Below are positions 51,207-58,573 of a stretch of 64,000 bases of DNA, piece after piece. Both the position numbers and the translations under genes were made by a program. How positions within the stretch are numbered: the stretch's first letter is position 1; every line of letters starts with the position of its first letter. The notes below the pieces were generated by a model that worked only from the letters and a program-made list of their open reading frames with translations, searched no databases and had not been told where the DNA came from. Location: the NCBI RefSeq assembly GCF_027921845.1, contig NZ_BSEN01000006.1, positions 224,283 through 288,282 of the forward strand, in the 5' to 3' direction. The DNA is from Leifsonia poae (GTDB taxonomy: Bacteria > Actinomycetota > Actinomycetes > Actinomycetales > Microbacteriaceae).

Positions 51207-52256
51207 ATGCACGGTGAATACAAGGTCCCCGGCGGAAAACTGGTGGTCGTCGACCTCGATGTCGTCGACGGCAGACTGGCCAACTTCCGGCTCGCAGGCG
51301 ACTTCTTCCTCGAACCAGACAGCGCACTCGAAGCGATCGACAAGGCCGTCAATGGTCTGCCCGCCACGGCCGACGCCGCTACTATCGCCGCCGCCGTCAA
51401 GGGCGCGCTGCCGGAGGGCGCCACCCTGCTCGGGTTCTCGCCGGAGGCCGTCGCCGTCGCGATCCGGCGCTCGCTGGCGAAGGCCACGAGCTGGAAGGAC
51501 TACGACTGGCAGATCGTGCACTCCAAGGCCGTGCCGCCGGTGATGCAGATGGCCCTGGACGAGGTGCTCGCGACCGAGGTCGGCGAGGGTCGCCGGCAGC
51601 CCACCCTCCGCATCTGGGAATGGGATGAGCCCGCCGTCGTGATCGGCAGCTTCCAGTCGCTCAAGAACGAGGTCGACGCCGAGAACGCGAAGAAGTACGG
51701 CTTCGACGTCGTGCGCCGAATCTCGGGTGGCGGCGCGATGTTCATGGAGGCCGGCTCGGTCGTCACGTACTCGATCTATGCGCCGGCGGACTTGGTGCAG
51801 GGGATGAGCTTCGCAGACAGCTACGCGTTCCTCGACGAGTGGGCGATCATCGCACTCAAGTCGCTCGGCATCGATGCGTACTACCAGCCGCTCAACGACA
51901 TCACGAGCCCGAAGGGCAAGATCGGCGGCGCCGCGCAGAAGCGACTCGGGTCGGGCGCTGTGCTGCATCACGTGACGATGAGCTACGACATGGACGGCCA
52001 GAAGATGGTCGAGGTGCTCCGCATCGGCCGCGAGAAGATCAGCGACAAAGGCATCACGAGTGCGGCCAAGCGCGTCGACCCGCTCCGCTCGCAGACCGGC
52101 CTCTCCCGCGCCGAGGTGATCGACCGGATGAAGCAGACGTTCACGCAGCTCTACGGTGCGACCGAGGGCGACATCACGCCCGAGGAGTACGCCGAGGCTA
52201 CGAGGCTGGTCGAAGAGAAGTTCGGCACCGAGGAGTGGCTCAACCGCGTGCCGTGA
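51207..52256 (+). CDS. Lipoate-protein ligase with permuted domain order
   Basis: A 349-residue protein. Residues 1-85 (MHGEYKVPGGKLVVVDLDVVDGRL, then FRLAGDFFLEPD and LPEGATLLGFSPEAVAVAI) look like the LplA C-terminal accessory domain, here at the N-terminus. The BPL/LplA/LipB catalytic domain (about 105-345) has QMALDEVLA, VIGSFQS, VVRRISGGGAMFMEAGSVVTYS (the lipoyl-AMP loop) and KGKIGGAAQKR with the catalytic Lys. It attaches lipoate or octanoate to dehydrogenase subunits. The domain order is reversed relative to E. coli LplA, as in some other bacteria and archaea. It is monocistronic and divergent from the antiporter. Confidence 0.88.
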   Translation: MHGEYKVPGGKLVVVDLDVVDGRLANFRLAGDFFLEPDSALEAIDKAVNGLPATADAATIAAAVKGALPEGATLLGFSPEAVAVAIRRSLAKATSWKDYDWQIVHSKAVPPVMQMALDEVLATEVGEGRRQPTLRIWEWDEPAVVIGSFQSLKNEVDAENAKKYGFDVVRRISGGGAMFMEAGSVVTYSIYAPADLVQGMSFADSYAFLDEWAIIALKSLGIDAYYQPLNDITSPKGKIGGAAQKRLGSGAVLHHVTMSYDMDGQKMVEVLRIGREKISDKGITSAAKRVDPLRSQTGLSRAEVIDRMKQTFTQLYGATEGDITPEEYAEATRLVEEKFGTEEWLNRVP

Positions 52257-52380
52257 GGCGGCCGATACGACCGCCGACGCCTTCGAGTGCCGGACCCCGG
52301 ATCGGGTCGTCGCTGAACGCCGGCGTGATCGTCTCGGTGACCGCATCCATGTCGGCGAGATCCGCGACCCTGCTCGCCAT
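52240..52380 (-). pseudogene. N-terminal remnant of a GNAT acetyltransferase
   Basis: The frame reads MASRVADLADMDAVTETITP and continues AFSDDPIRGPALE, which closely resembles the first 35 residues of GNAT proteins (x-ADLxDxDAVxETxxxAFxDDP). After about 33 residues similarity stops and the frame ends in the 3' end of the lipoate ligase gene. No acetyl-CoA site is present, so this is a truncated remnant rather than an active gene. It is rated modestly because the match is short. Confidence 0.45.
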
Positions 52381-52489
52381 AGCGAAACTGTACGCTGTGG
52401 AGCACTGGCGGAATGAGGTGTTCCGGCAGACGCCGTGACCAGTGCAGCGACCGGGCCTACCGGCACGGGCCGGAGGCGGAGGAGGAACG

Positions 52490-54370
52490 ATGAGCGAGGA
52501 AACACCGCCAGGGCATTCGGGCTCGACCGCGTGGGCCCGCAGCATCGCGTCGCAGTTCGGGCGGTACCTCAAGACGGAGACGGCCAGTTCGGGCATCCTG
52601 TTGGCCGCGATCGTCGTCGCCGTGCTGTGGGCGAGCGTCGCCGGCAGCTCGTACGAGGACTTCTGGTCGACGCGGTTCGTGGTGCAGCTCGGCACGTGGG
52701 GCATCGACCTCGACCTGCGCGAATGGGTCAGCCAGGGCCTCATGACCTTCTTCTTCCTCGTCGTCGGGCTCGAGGCGCGACGCGAGATCGACCTCGGCGA
52801 CCTGCGCGACCGGAGCAAGCTGCTCATCCCGTTCGTCGCGGGGCTGGCCGGGATGCTCCTGCCGGTGCTGCTGTTCCTGGCGATCAACGCCGGCGGCGAC
52901 GGCGCGGTCGGATGGGGTGTCGCGATGTCGACGGACACCGCCCTCGCACTCGGACTGGTCGCCATCCTGGGCAGGGGCCTGCCGGAGCGTCTGCGCGGGT
53001 TCATGGTCACCCTGTTCATCGTGGACGATCTGGTCGCCCTGCTGGTCATCGCGCTCGTCTACAGCACGGACATCCAGGTGGTGCCGCTGCTGATCGCCGT
53101 GGGGGCGTGGGCGCTCTTCCCGCTGATGATGCGGTACACGAAGGCGCCGACCTCGTTCTACGTCGCGGCCGGGTTCCTGTGCTGGGGCGCTCTGCTGTTC
53201 AGCGGCGTCGACCCGGTGGTGGCCGGTCTGGCGATCGGGCTCGTCGCACCCGCCTATTCGCCCGGGCGCAACAACCTGGAGGAGGCGAGCGGCCTGTTCC
53301 GCAGCTTCCGCGAGCAGCCGACCCCGCAGCTCGCACGCACCGCGAGTGCCGGGCTCATCAACGCGATCTCGCCGAATGAGCGGCTGCAGTCGCGCTACCT
53401 GCCCTGGACCAGCTACGTGATCGTGCCCCTCTTCGCCCTGGCGAACGCCGGCATCGCGATCGACCCCGCCTTCCTCGCGACCGCCTACGCGGCCCCCATC
53501 ACGATCGGCATCATCGTCGGCTACGTGGTGGGCAAGCCGGTCGCGATCTTCGGCGTCGCGCGGCTGATCACGGCCCTGACCCGGGGGAAGGTCAAGCCGC
53601 CGGTCGGCTGGGCGGCCGTCGCCGGGAGCGGGACGATCGCGGGCGTCGGCTTCACCGTCGCGGTGCTGATCGCCAACCTCGCGTTCACCGGCGAGCAGCT
53701 CGACCAGGCCAAGCTCGGCATCCTGACGGCCGCACTGCTGTCGGCCGTGATCACCTTCGTGCTGTTCCGGATCACGAACGCGCTGTCTGTCGCGCGTCGT
53801 TCCCGCGCTCTGTTCGGCGAGACGGAGCAGCTGGTCGATCTGGCGGATGCGGTCGACGCTCGTCGCGACCACATCCGGGGTCCGGATGACGCGCCGGTCA
53901 CGATCGTCGAGTACGGCGACTTCCAGTGCCCGTACTGCGGGCGCGCGGAGCCCGAGGTGCGCATGCTGCTCTCGGACACCGAGGTGCGGTTCGTCTGGCG
54001 GCACCTGCCGCTGGTCGACGTGCATCCGGCAGCCCGGATGGCCGCGGAGGCCGCCGAGGCAGCGGGTGCGCAGGGCTCGTTCTGGGAGATGCACGACATC
54101 CTGCTGGCCAACCAGGACTGCCTCGAGCCGGAGGACCTCAACCGGTACGCGGCCGAGCTCGGCCTCGACGTGGAGCGCTTCGAGTCCGACATCACGAGCG
54201 GGCGGCACCTGGCCCGCGTGATGGAGGACACCGGATCGGCCGACCTGAGCGGGGTGTCGGGCACGCCGACGTTCTTCATCAACGGCCGCCGGCACTACGG
54301 CGCCTACGACGTGGAGTCGCTGCGCGCCGCCGTGCGCGCCGAGCGCGACCTGGCGTTCAGCGCGCGCTGA
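52490..54370 (+). CDS. nhaA: NhaA Na+/H+ antiporter fused to a DsbA-like thioredoxin domain
   Basis: The protein has 626 residues. The NhaA domain (about 15-415) contains FFFLVVGLEARREI, AMSTDTALALGLVAILG and FIVDDLVALLVIAL with the Asp pair for ion and proton exchange, and GSGTIAGVGFTVAVLIANLAF. The C-terminal DsbA-type domain (about 450-620) has YGDFQCPYCGRAEPE with Cys480 and Cys483 and the cis-Pro segment VSGTPTFFING. The fused redox domain is expected on one side of the membrane after the last helix, but its side and role are unknown. ATG 52490 has GGAGGA upstream. Similar fusions are known in actinobacteria. Confidence 0.92.
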   Translation: MSEETPPGHSGSTAWARSIASQFGRYLKTETASSGILLAAIVVAVLWASVAGSSYEDFWSTRFVVQLGTWGIDLDLREWVSQGLMTFFFLVVGLEARREIDLGDLRDRSKLLIPFVAGLAGMLLPVLLFLAINAGGDGAVGWGVAMSTDTALALGLVAILGRGLPERLRGFMVTLFIVDDLVALLVIALVYSTDIQVVPLLIAVGAWALFPLMMRYTKAPTSFYVAAGFLCWGALLFSGVDPVVAGLAIGLVAPAYSPGRNNLEEASGLFRSFREQPTPQLARTASAGLINAISPNERLQSRYLPWTSYVIVPLFALANAGIAIDPAFLATAYAAPITIGIIVGYVVGKPVAIFGVARLITALTRGKVKPPVGWAAVAGSGTIAGVGFTVAVLIANLAFTGEQLDQAKLGILTAALLSAVITFVLFRITNALSVARRSRALFGETEQLVDLADAVDARRDHIRGPDDAPVTIVEYGDFQCPYCGRAEPEVRMLLSDTEVRFVWRHLPLVDVHPAARMAAEAAEAAGAQGSFWEMHDILLANQDCLEPEDLNRYAAELGLDVERFESDITSGRHLARVMEDTGSADLSGVSGTPTFFINGRRHYGAYDVESLRAAVRAERDLAFSAR

Positions 54371-54422
54371 GCTCGCTGAGCGCTCTGCGCGGCGCTGCGC
54401 TCGCGCCGGTCTCGGCGCCCAC

Positions 54423-54484
54423 AATCGAGTCGGGGATTAATCCCGTCTGAGGACGTTTTCGCGTGACTATTCCCCGACTCGATT
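54423..54484. repeat. Inverted repeat after nhaA, copy 1 (family A)
   Basis: The arms at 54423-54442 and 54465-54484 match at 18 of 20 positions (the left starts AATCGAGTCGGGGA) around a 22-nt spacer. It is 52 bp downstream of the NhaA stop in a 330-bp gap without genes. Confidence 0.88.
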
Positions 54485-54544
54485 CACGACGTGGCGAACG
54501 CGAGCGCTTGGAGGTTGGGCGGCGGGGTTGCGCGCCATAAGGGT

Positions 54545-54608
54545 TCATCGAGTCGGGGCTTAATCACGTTTCGCGGGCTTCACGCGGGATTTATCCCCGA
54601 CTCGACGA
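54545..54608. repeat. Inverted repeat after nhaA, copy 2 (family A)
   Basis: The arms at 54545-54565 and 54588-54608 match at 18 of 21 positions (core ATCGAGTCGGGG) and again have a 22-nt spacer. It is a diverged second copy placed 60 bp after the first; the rest of the gap 54371-54700 holds nothing recognisable. Confidence 0.88.
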
Positions 54609-54700
54609 AGTGGGGCGGCGGAGCGAGCGCGGGCGCTGGCGCGGGCGGCGGGTCGACGCGAGGGCGGGCGGCGTTCAGGCGGCTCGGGTACCCTGTCCCG

Positions 54701-55123
54701 GTGAACTGGTGGATCGTCGGGGGAATCGTCGTCGCTGTCGTGCTGCTGTGGCTCGCCACGCGGCTCGGCTGGATCGACCTCTCCAACAAGTCACAGCGCG
54801 GGTCGGGCGGCTGGGGCGGACTCGCCGGGCCGATCGACGAGGTCTTCGCGCCGAGCCGTCATGAGGCGCAGCAGGAGCAGGACCGTCAGACGCTCCTCCC
54901 CGCGCCGGCCCCGCTGCCCGGCGACGGCGCGAAAGACGTGTGGGACGGCGGCAAGATCACGCTCGACCTCGGGGCCGACGGACGCGGTCAGCGCGTCGAG
55001 GGGCGCGCGCCGACCGAGGGCGGGCGAGCCACCGACACCGGTCGCGGCACCCCGGCGCGGCGGGCTTCCGGCGCTGGCCGCACTACCGCTTCAGGAGGTC
55101 GCCGTACTCCGGATGCTCGGTGA
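54701..55123 (+). CDS. Hypothetical small membrane-anchored protein
   Basis: A 140-residue protein. One N-terminal helix (about 4-22, WWIVGGIVVAVVLLWLATRLG) is followed by a hydrophilic segment with GGLAGPIDEVFAPSRHEAQQE and an arginine/glycine-rich disordered tail. The GPIDEVFAPSRHEA segment looks conserved in actinobacterial single-helix proteins. GTG 54701 is the likely start. Its end overlaps the convergent acetyltransferase gene by 41 bp, so the tail may be non-conserved. No function is proposed. Confidence 0.65.
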   Translation: MNWWIVGGIVVAVVLLWLATRLGWIDLSNKSQRGSGGWGGLAGPIDEVFAPSRHEAQQEQDRQTLLPAPAPLPGDGAKDVWDGGKITLDLGADGRGQRVEGRAPTEGGRATDTGRGTPARRASGAGRTTASGGRRTPDAR

Positions 55124-55367
55124 GCCAGTGCCGGATGTACGGGCAGGCCACGACCACTCTGCGAGCTGAGTTCGCGCGGACGTCGTCGAGGGCCTCGGTC
55201 ACGAGCTGACTCGCGAGCCCCTTCTCGCGGAGGGACTCGTCGACCTCGGTGTGCGTGAAAACGATCGCGTCGTCGCGGAGTTCGTATTCGGCCACACCGA
55301 TGAGGTCGCCGTCCCGGCGGAGGGCGTAGCGGGAGGCATCCGGTTCGTTGACTACGGTGAGGGTCAT
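55083..55367 (-). CDS. Small GCN5-related N-acetyltransferase (YjdJ-like)
   Basis: A 94-residue protein of the short GNAT type. ALRRDGDLIGVAEYELRDDAIVFTHTEV (read in two parts around residue 28), ESLREKGLASQLVTEALDDVRA and VVVACPYIRHWLTEHPEY match the Acetyltransf_CG family with its terminal CPYI..W..HPEY signature. The substrate is unknown. It is divergent from the DNA methyltransferase across 89 bp and overlaps the hypothetical gene at the 3' end. Confidence 0.88.
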   Translation of the reverse strand: MTLTVVNEPDASRYALRRDGDLIGVAEYELRDDAIVFTHTEVDESLREKGLASQLVTEALDDVRANSARRVVVACPYIRHWLTEHPEYGDLLKR

Positions 55368-55456
55368 CCCGCCAGGCTAACCCGCGCGGTGCCGCCGTGG
55401 AGGCGACCGCGGTCGACCTGCGCGTCGCGGGCCCGCGCCGCTGCGAGAATGGTGAC

Positions 55457-56401
55457 ATGCTCGACGACGCCACCGCGGATGCGGACGCCCCCGCGGATGC
55501 GGACGCCCCCGCGGATGCGGACGCTCCCGCCGTTGCGGAACCCGCGCTCTGGCATCCGGATGCTCGGAGCGCCGTCTTGCACGCCGACAATCTCGAGGTC
55601 GTCGCCGCCCTGCCGGACGGCGCCTTCACGCTCATCTATCTGGATCCCCCGTTCAACACCGGTCGATCGCAGGCCCGCCGCACCAGCACATCCGTACGCT
55701 CGGCGGGCGGCCCGGGAAGCGTGACCGGTTTCAAGGGGCGGAGCTACGAGCGGATCAAGGGCGACCTGCTCAGCTACGACGATCGTTTCGACGACTACTG
55801 GGAGTTCCTCGAGCCGCGGCTGATCGAGGCGTGGCGGGTGCTCGCCGACGACGGGACGCTCTACCTGCATCTCGACTACCGCGAAGCGCACTACGCGAAG
55901 GTGCTGCTCGACGCCCTCTTCGGGCGCGAGAGCTTTCTCAACGAGATCATCTGGGCGTACGACTACGGTGCGAAGTCCAAGAACCGCTGGCCGACCAAGC
56001 ACGACACGATCCTGGTCTACGTGAAGAATCCGTCGACCTATTACTTCGACTCGTCGGCGGTCGATCGGGAGCCGTACATGGCGCCCGGGCTCGTCACGGC
56101 CGAGAAGGCCGAACTCGGAAAGCTGCCGACGGATGTCTGGTGGCACACGATCGTCTCGCCGACCGGCCGCGAGAAGACCGGATACCCGACCCAGAAGCCG
56201 GAGGGCATCCTGCGCCGAATCGTGCAGGCGTCCAGCCGCGAGGGCGACTGGGTGCTCGACTTCTTCGCCGGGAGCGGCACGACGGGCGCGGTGGCAGGCG
56301 CGCTGGGGCGGCGGTTCCTGCTGGTGGACCGCAATCCGGAGGCGATCGCCGTGATGCGGTCCCGGTTCGCGCAGGCGCCGGTCTCGTTCCTGAGCCTGTG
56401 A
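55457..56401 (+). CDS. Solitary DNA methyltransferase, beta class (N6-adenine or N4-cytosine)
   Basis: The protein has 314 residues from ATG 55457. Catalytic motif IV is TLIYLDPPFNTGR (Asp63-Pro-Pro-Phe), and the SAM-binding motif I FAGSGTTGAV follows near the C-terminus (about 270-279). This order defines the beta class, and DPPF favours N6-adenine. The middle includes WAYDYGAKSKNRWPTKHDTILVY-like residues known from actinobacterial homologues. No endonuclease or specificity gene is adjacent, so it is an orphan enzyme. An acidic N-terminal tail is built from three 18-bp repeats. An in-frame opening at 55397 lacks a ribosome site. Confidence 0.9.
   Translation: MLDDATADADAPADADAPADADAPAVAEPALWHPDARSAVLHADNLEVVAALPDGAFTLIYLDPPFNTGRSQARRTSTSVRSAGGPGSVTGFKGRSYERIKGDLLSYDDRFDDYWEFLEPRLIEAWRVLADDGTLYLHLDYREAHYAKVLLDALFGRESFLNEIIWAYDYGAKSKNRWPTKHDTILVYVKNPSTYYFDSSAVDREPYMAPGLVTAEKAELGKLPTDVWWHTIVSPTGREKTGYPTQKPEGILRRIVQASSREGDWVLDFFAGSGTTGAVAGALGRRFLLVDRNPEAIAVMRSRFAQAPVSFLSL
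55475..55528. repeat. Three 18-bp tandem repeats at the start of the methyltransferase gene
   Basis: Three copies of gcggatgcggacgccccc (the last with one change) encode an Ala/Asp/Pro tail. Copy change would keep the frame. Each unit contains GGATGC, the hexamer enriched over the window. Confidence 0.9.
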
Positions 56402-56509
56402 GTCTCTGAGGGCTGGGCGCCGTTCGCCACAGCCGCATCCCGCGAGCAACCCTGCACAGGCCCCGCCCGGGTGCGGTCATTCCCAGGAACCGTGTGGTTG
56501 GCTTGAGGA

Positions 56510-57337
56510 ATGCGAGCCGGACCCGCGATGCGCGCCCTTCCCTTCCTCTGGGGCGCTCTCGGAACGGCCATCGCATTCGTCGTGGTGTACCTCGTATTCG
56601 TGCGCAGCTACATGGGCCAGCTCATCGACGAGAAGGCCTTCGCCGGCGCGGATGTCTGGAAGGGCGACCTCATCGATTTCGCCCACGCGTTCCTCAACGC
56701 GCTCCCCGCTCTGTCGGTGATCCTGGGTGCGGTCGTGGCCATCGTCGTGGTTCTCGTCCGCCGCAACTGGCGGGTGTTCTTCGTGGCGGTGGTGGCCGCC
56801 GCGCTCGCGAATGCCAGCACGCAGGTGCTCAAGTACGCCATCCTGAGCCGGCCCGAGAAGGGGATCGACGCGGGGCTGAGCAACTCACTTCCGTCGGGTC
56901 ACACGACGGTCGCCGCATCCGCAGCTCTCGTGGTGTTCCTGGTCGCGGGCCCTCGTTTCCGCCCGCTCGCAGCGGTGGTCGGCTCCACCTTCTCCATCGC
57001 GGCCGGAGCCTCGACGCTCGTCGAGCAGTGGCACCGCCCGAGTGACGTGATCGCGGGACTCCTCGTCGTGGCCTTCTGGGGGTGCCTCGCCGGCGCCGTG
57101 CTCAGCTGGATGCACGCGGTGACGAACACCCCGGTGCGCACCAAGCTGTGGCCGCTGGTCTGGATCCTGTCGGTCTGCGGTGTCGGCGCGGTGGTCGCGC
57201 TGCTCGTCACCTACTTCTCCGCCCAGTCGGGAGCGTCGCACCTCTTCGTCGCGTACGCCGGTGGTGTGGCGGCGATCGTCGCGGTCGGCTACCTCGTCGC
57301 GGTGATCGGCAACCGACTCTTCCGCGCGCTCGCGTAG
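56510..57337 (+). CDS. PAP2-family membrane phosphatase
   Basis: A 275-residue protein with about six helices. The three-part phosphatase signature is readable as KYAILSRPEK, SNSLPSGHTTVAAS and STLVEQWHRPSDVIAG, which carry the Arg, His and Asp of lipid phosphate phosphatases. Such enzymes act on undecaprenyl pyrophosphate or phosphatidate outside the membrane. ATG 56510 is directly preceded by GAGGA; ATG 56528 is an alternative. It is convergent with the LacI gene across an inverted repeat. Confidence 0.92.
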   Translation: MRAGPAMRALPFLWGALGTAIAFVVVYLVFVRSYMGQLIDEKAFAGADVWKGDLIDFAHAFLNALPALSVILGAVVAIVVVLVRRNWRVFFVAVVAAALANASTQVLKYAILSRPEKGIDAGLSNSLPSGHTTVAASAALVVFLVAGPRFRPLAAVVGSTFSIAAGASTLVEQWHRPSDVIAGLLVVAFWGCLAGAVLSWMHAVTNTPVRTKLWPLVWILSVCGVGAVVALLVTYFSAQSGASHLFVAYAGGVAAIVAVGYLVAVIGNRLFRALA

Positions 57338-57402
57338 CGCTGTGCCGCGTTCCTCGGGGCGCGTGCCGCGCGACAGGCCATTCACCGAATGGTCGCCCAG
57401 CG

Positions 57403-57471
57403 GTGAGTGGTCACCAATTGTCGGCTGTCGGCCTCTGCGGCCGCGTTCCGCGACAATTGGTGACCGTTCAC
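57403..57471. repeat. Inverted repeat between convergent genes (family B)
   Basis: The arms at 57403-57423 and 57451-57471 match at 19 of 21 positions (the left contains GAGTGGTCACCAATTGTCG) with a 27-nt spacer. It is related to 49112-49176. An additional nested hairpin TTCACCG..CGGTGAG overlaps the left arm. Confidence 0.88.
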
Positions 57472-57540
57472 GCCCGCCGGAGATCCACCGCCTGTGGATA
57501 ACCGCGGCGACGCGAGCGCCGACGCCCGAGCCGCAGCGCC

Positions 57541-58560
57541 CTACGTGCTCTGCCGCACCACGAGCTCTGTCGGCAGCAGTGTCACGCGCTCGACGGGCTC
57601 GCCCGCGATCCGCTTCACCAGCACCTGCGCCATCGTCTCGCCGAGACCGACCGACGGCTGGTGCACCGTCGTCAGCGGCGGCGTCGCCGTGAGGCCGAAG
57701 TAGTCGTCGTCGTACCCGACCACCGCGATGTCGCCCGGGATGCTGCGGCCCGACTCGAGGATCGCCGAGTACGCCCCGGCCGCCATCTGGTCGTTGGTCG
57801 CGAAGAGGCCGTCGATCGGCACGCCGCGTTCCAGCAGTCGGCGCATGGCCTTCATGCCGGAGAGCGGGGAGAAGTCGCCGTACTCGATCAGCGACGTGTC
57901 GAGCCCGTGCGCTTCGAGGGCCTGGCGCCACCCGACGAGACGGTCGACGCCGGCGGGCATGTCCTGCGGTCCGGTGATCAGCGCGATGTTGCGGCGTCCG
58001 CGAGCGATCAGGTGCTCGGTCGCCCCGCGCGAGCCGGAGACGTTGTCGACGTCGACGAAGAACGAGTTGTGCTCCGCGTCGCTGAGGGGGCGTCCGCCGA
58101 AGACGATCGGGAGGGAGCTGCCGAGCTGCGCGTACGAGTGGTCGCCGGAGTGGTGCGAGACCACCAGCGCGCCGTCGACGTTGCCGCCCATCAGATAGCG
58201 GCGCGTCTTGTCGGGGTTCAGCTCCGACGAGATCACCATGTTGAGCGTGTACTCCGTGTCGGCCAGGTGCAGGGCGACCCCCTGCACGATCGAGGCGAAG
58301 AACGGGTCGGCGAACACCTTGGCCGTGGACTCGGGAACCACCAGCGCGACGACCTGGGTCTTACGGGATGCGAGAGAGCGTGCCGCGCGATTGGGTACGT
58401 AATTGAGGTCGGCGATCGCCTTGTTGACCGTCTCCGTCACCTCGGCGGTGACTTTGGGAGAGCCGTTGACGACGCGCGACACCGTCGCGCGGGACACACC
58501 GGCGAGGGCGGCGACGGCTTCGAGCGTCGGCGCGTGCGCATCCGTGTGCTCCGACGTCAT
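57541..58560 (-). CDS. LacI-family regulator of the beta-glucoside operon
   Basis: A 339-residue LacI protein. The DNA-binding part reads TLEAVAALAGVSRATVSRVVNGSPKV and YVPNRAARSLASRKT; the sugar-binding core has VPESTAKVFADPFFASIVQGV, VDVDNVSGSRGATEHLIARG, ATNDQMAAGAY and VGYDDDYFG. ATG 58560 has AAGGAGG eight bases upstream. It is the last gene of the minus-strand operon, 13 bp after the GH1 gene. The operators TGAGAGCGCTCTCA at the operon's promoter are its likely target and resemble those of CebR-type cellobiose regulators. Confidence 0.93.
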   Translation of the reverse strand: MTSEHTDAHAPTLEAVAALAGVSRATVSRVVNGSPKVTAEVTETVNKAIADLNYVPNRAARSLASRKTQVVALVVPESTAKVFADPFFASIVQGVALHLADTEYTLNMVISSELNPDKTRRYLMGGNVDGALVVSHHSGDHSYAQLGSSLPIVFGGRPLSDAEHNSFFVDVDNVSGSRGATEHLIARGRRNIALITGPQDMPAGVDRLVGWRQALEAHGLDTSLIEYGDFSPLSGMKAMRRLLERGVPIDGLFATNDQMAAGAYSAILESGRSIPGDIAVVGYDDDYFGLTATPPLTTVHQPSVGLGETMAQVLVKRIAGEPVERVTLLPTELVVRQST

Positions 58561-58573
58561 CGGCGACACCTCC

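Noticed and set aside
49257..54370. The two antiporter genes as a single salt-stress operon
   Set aside because: They are on opposite strands and separated by the lipoate ligase gene; no common control is visible.
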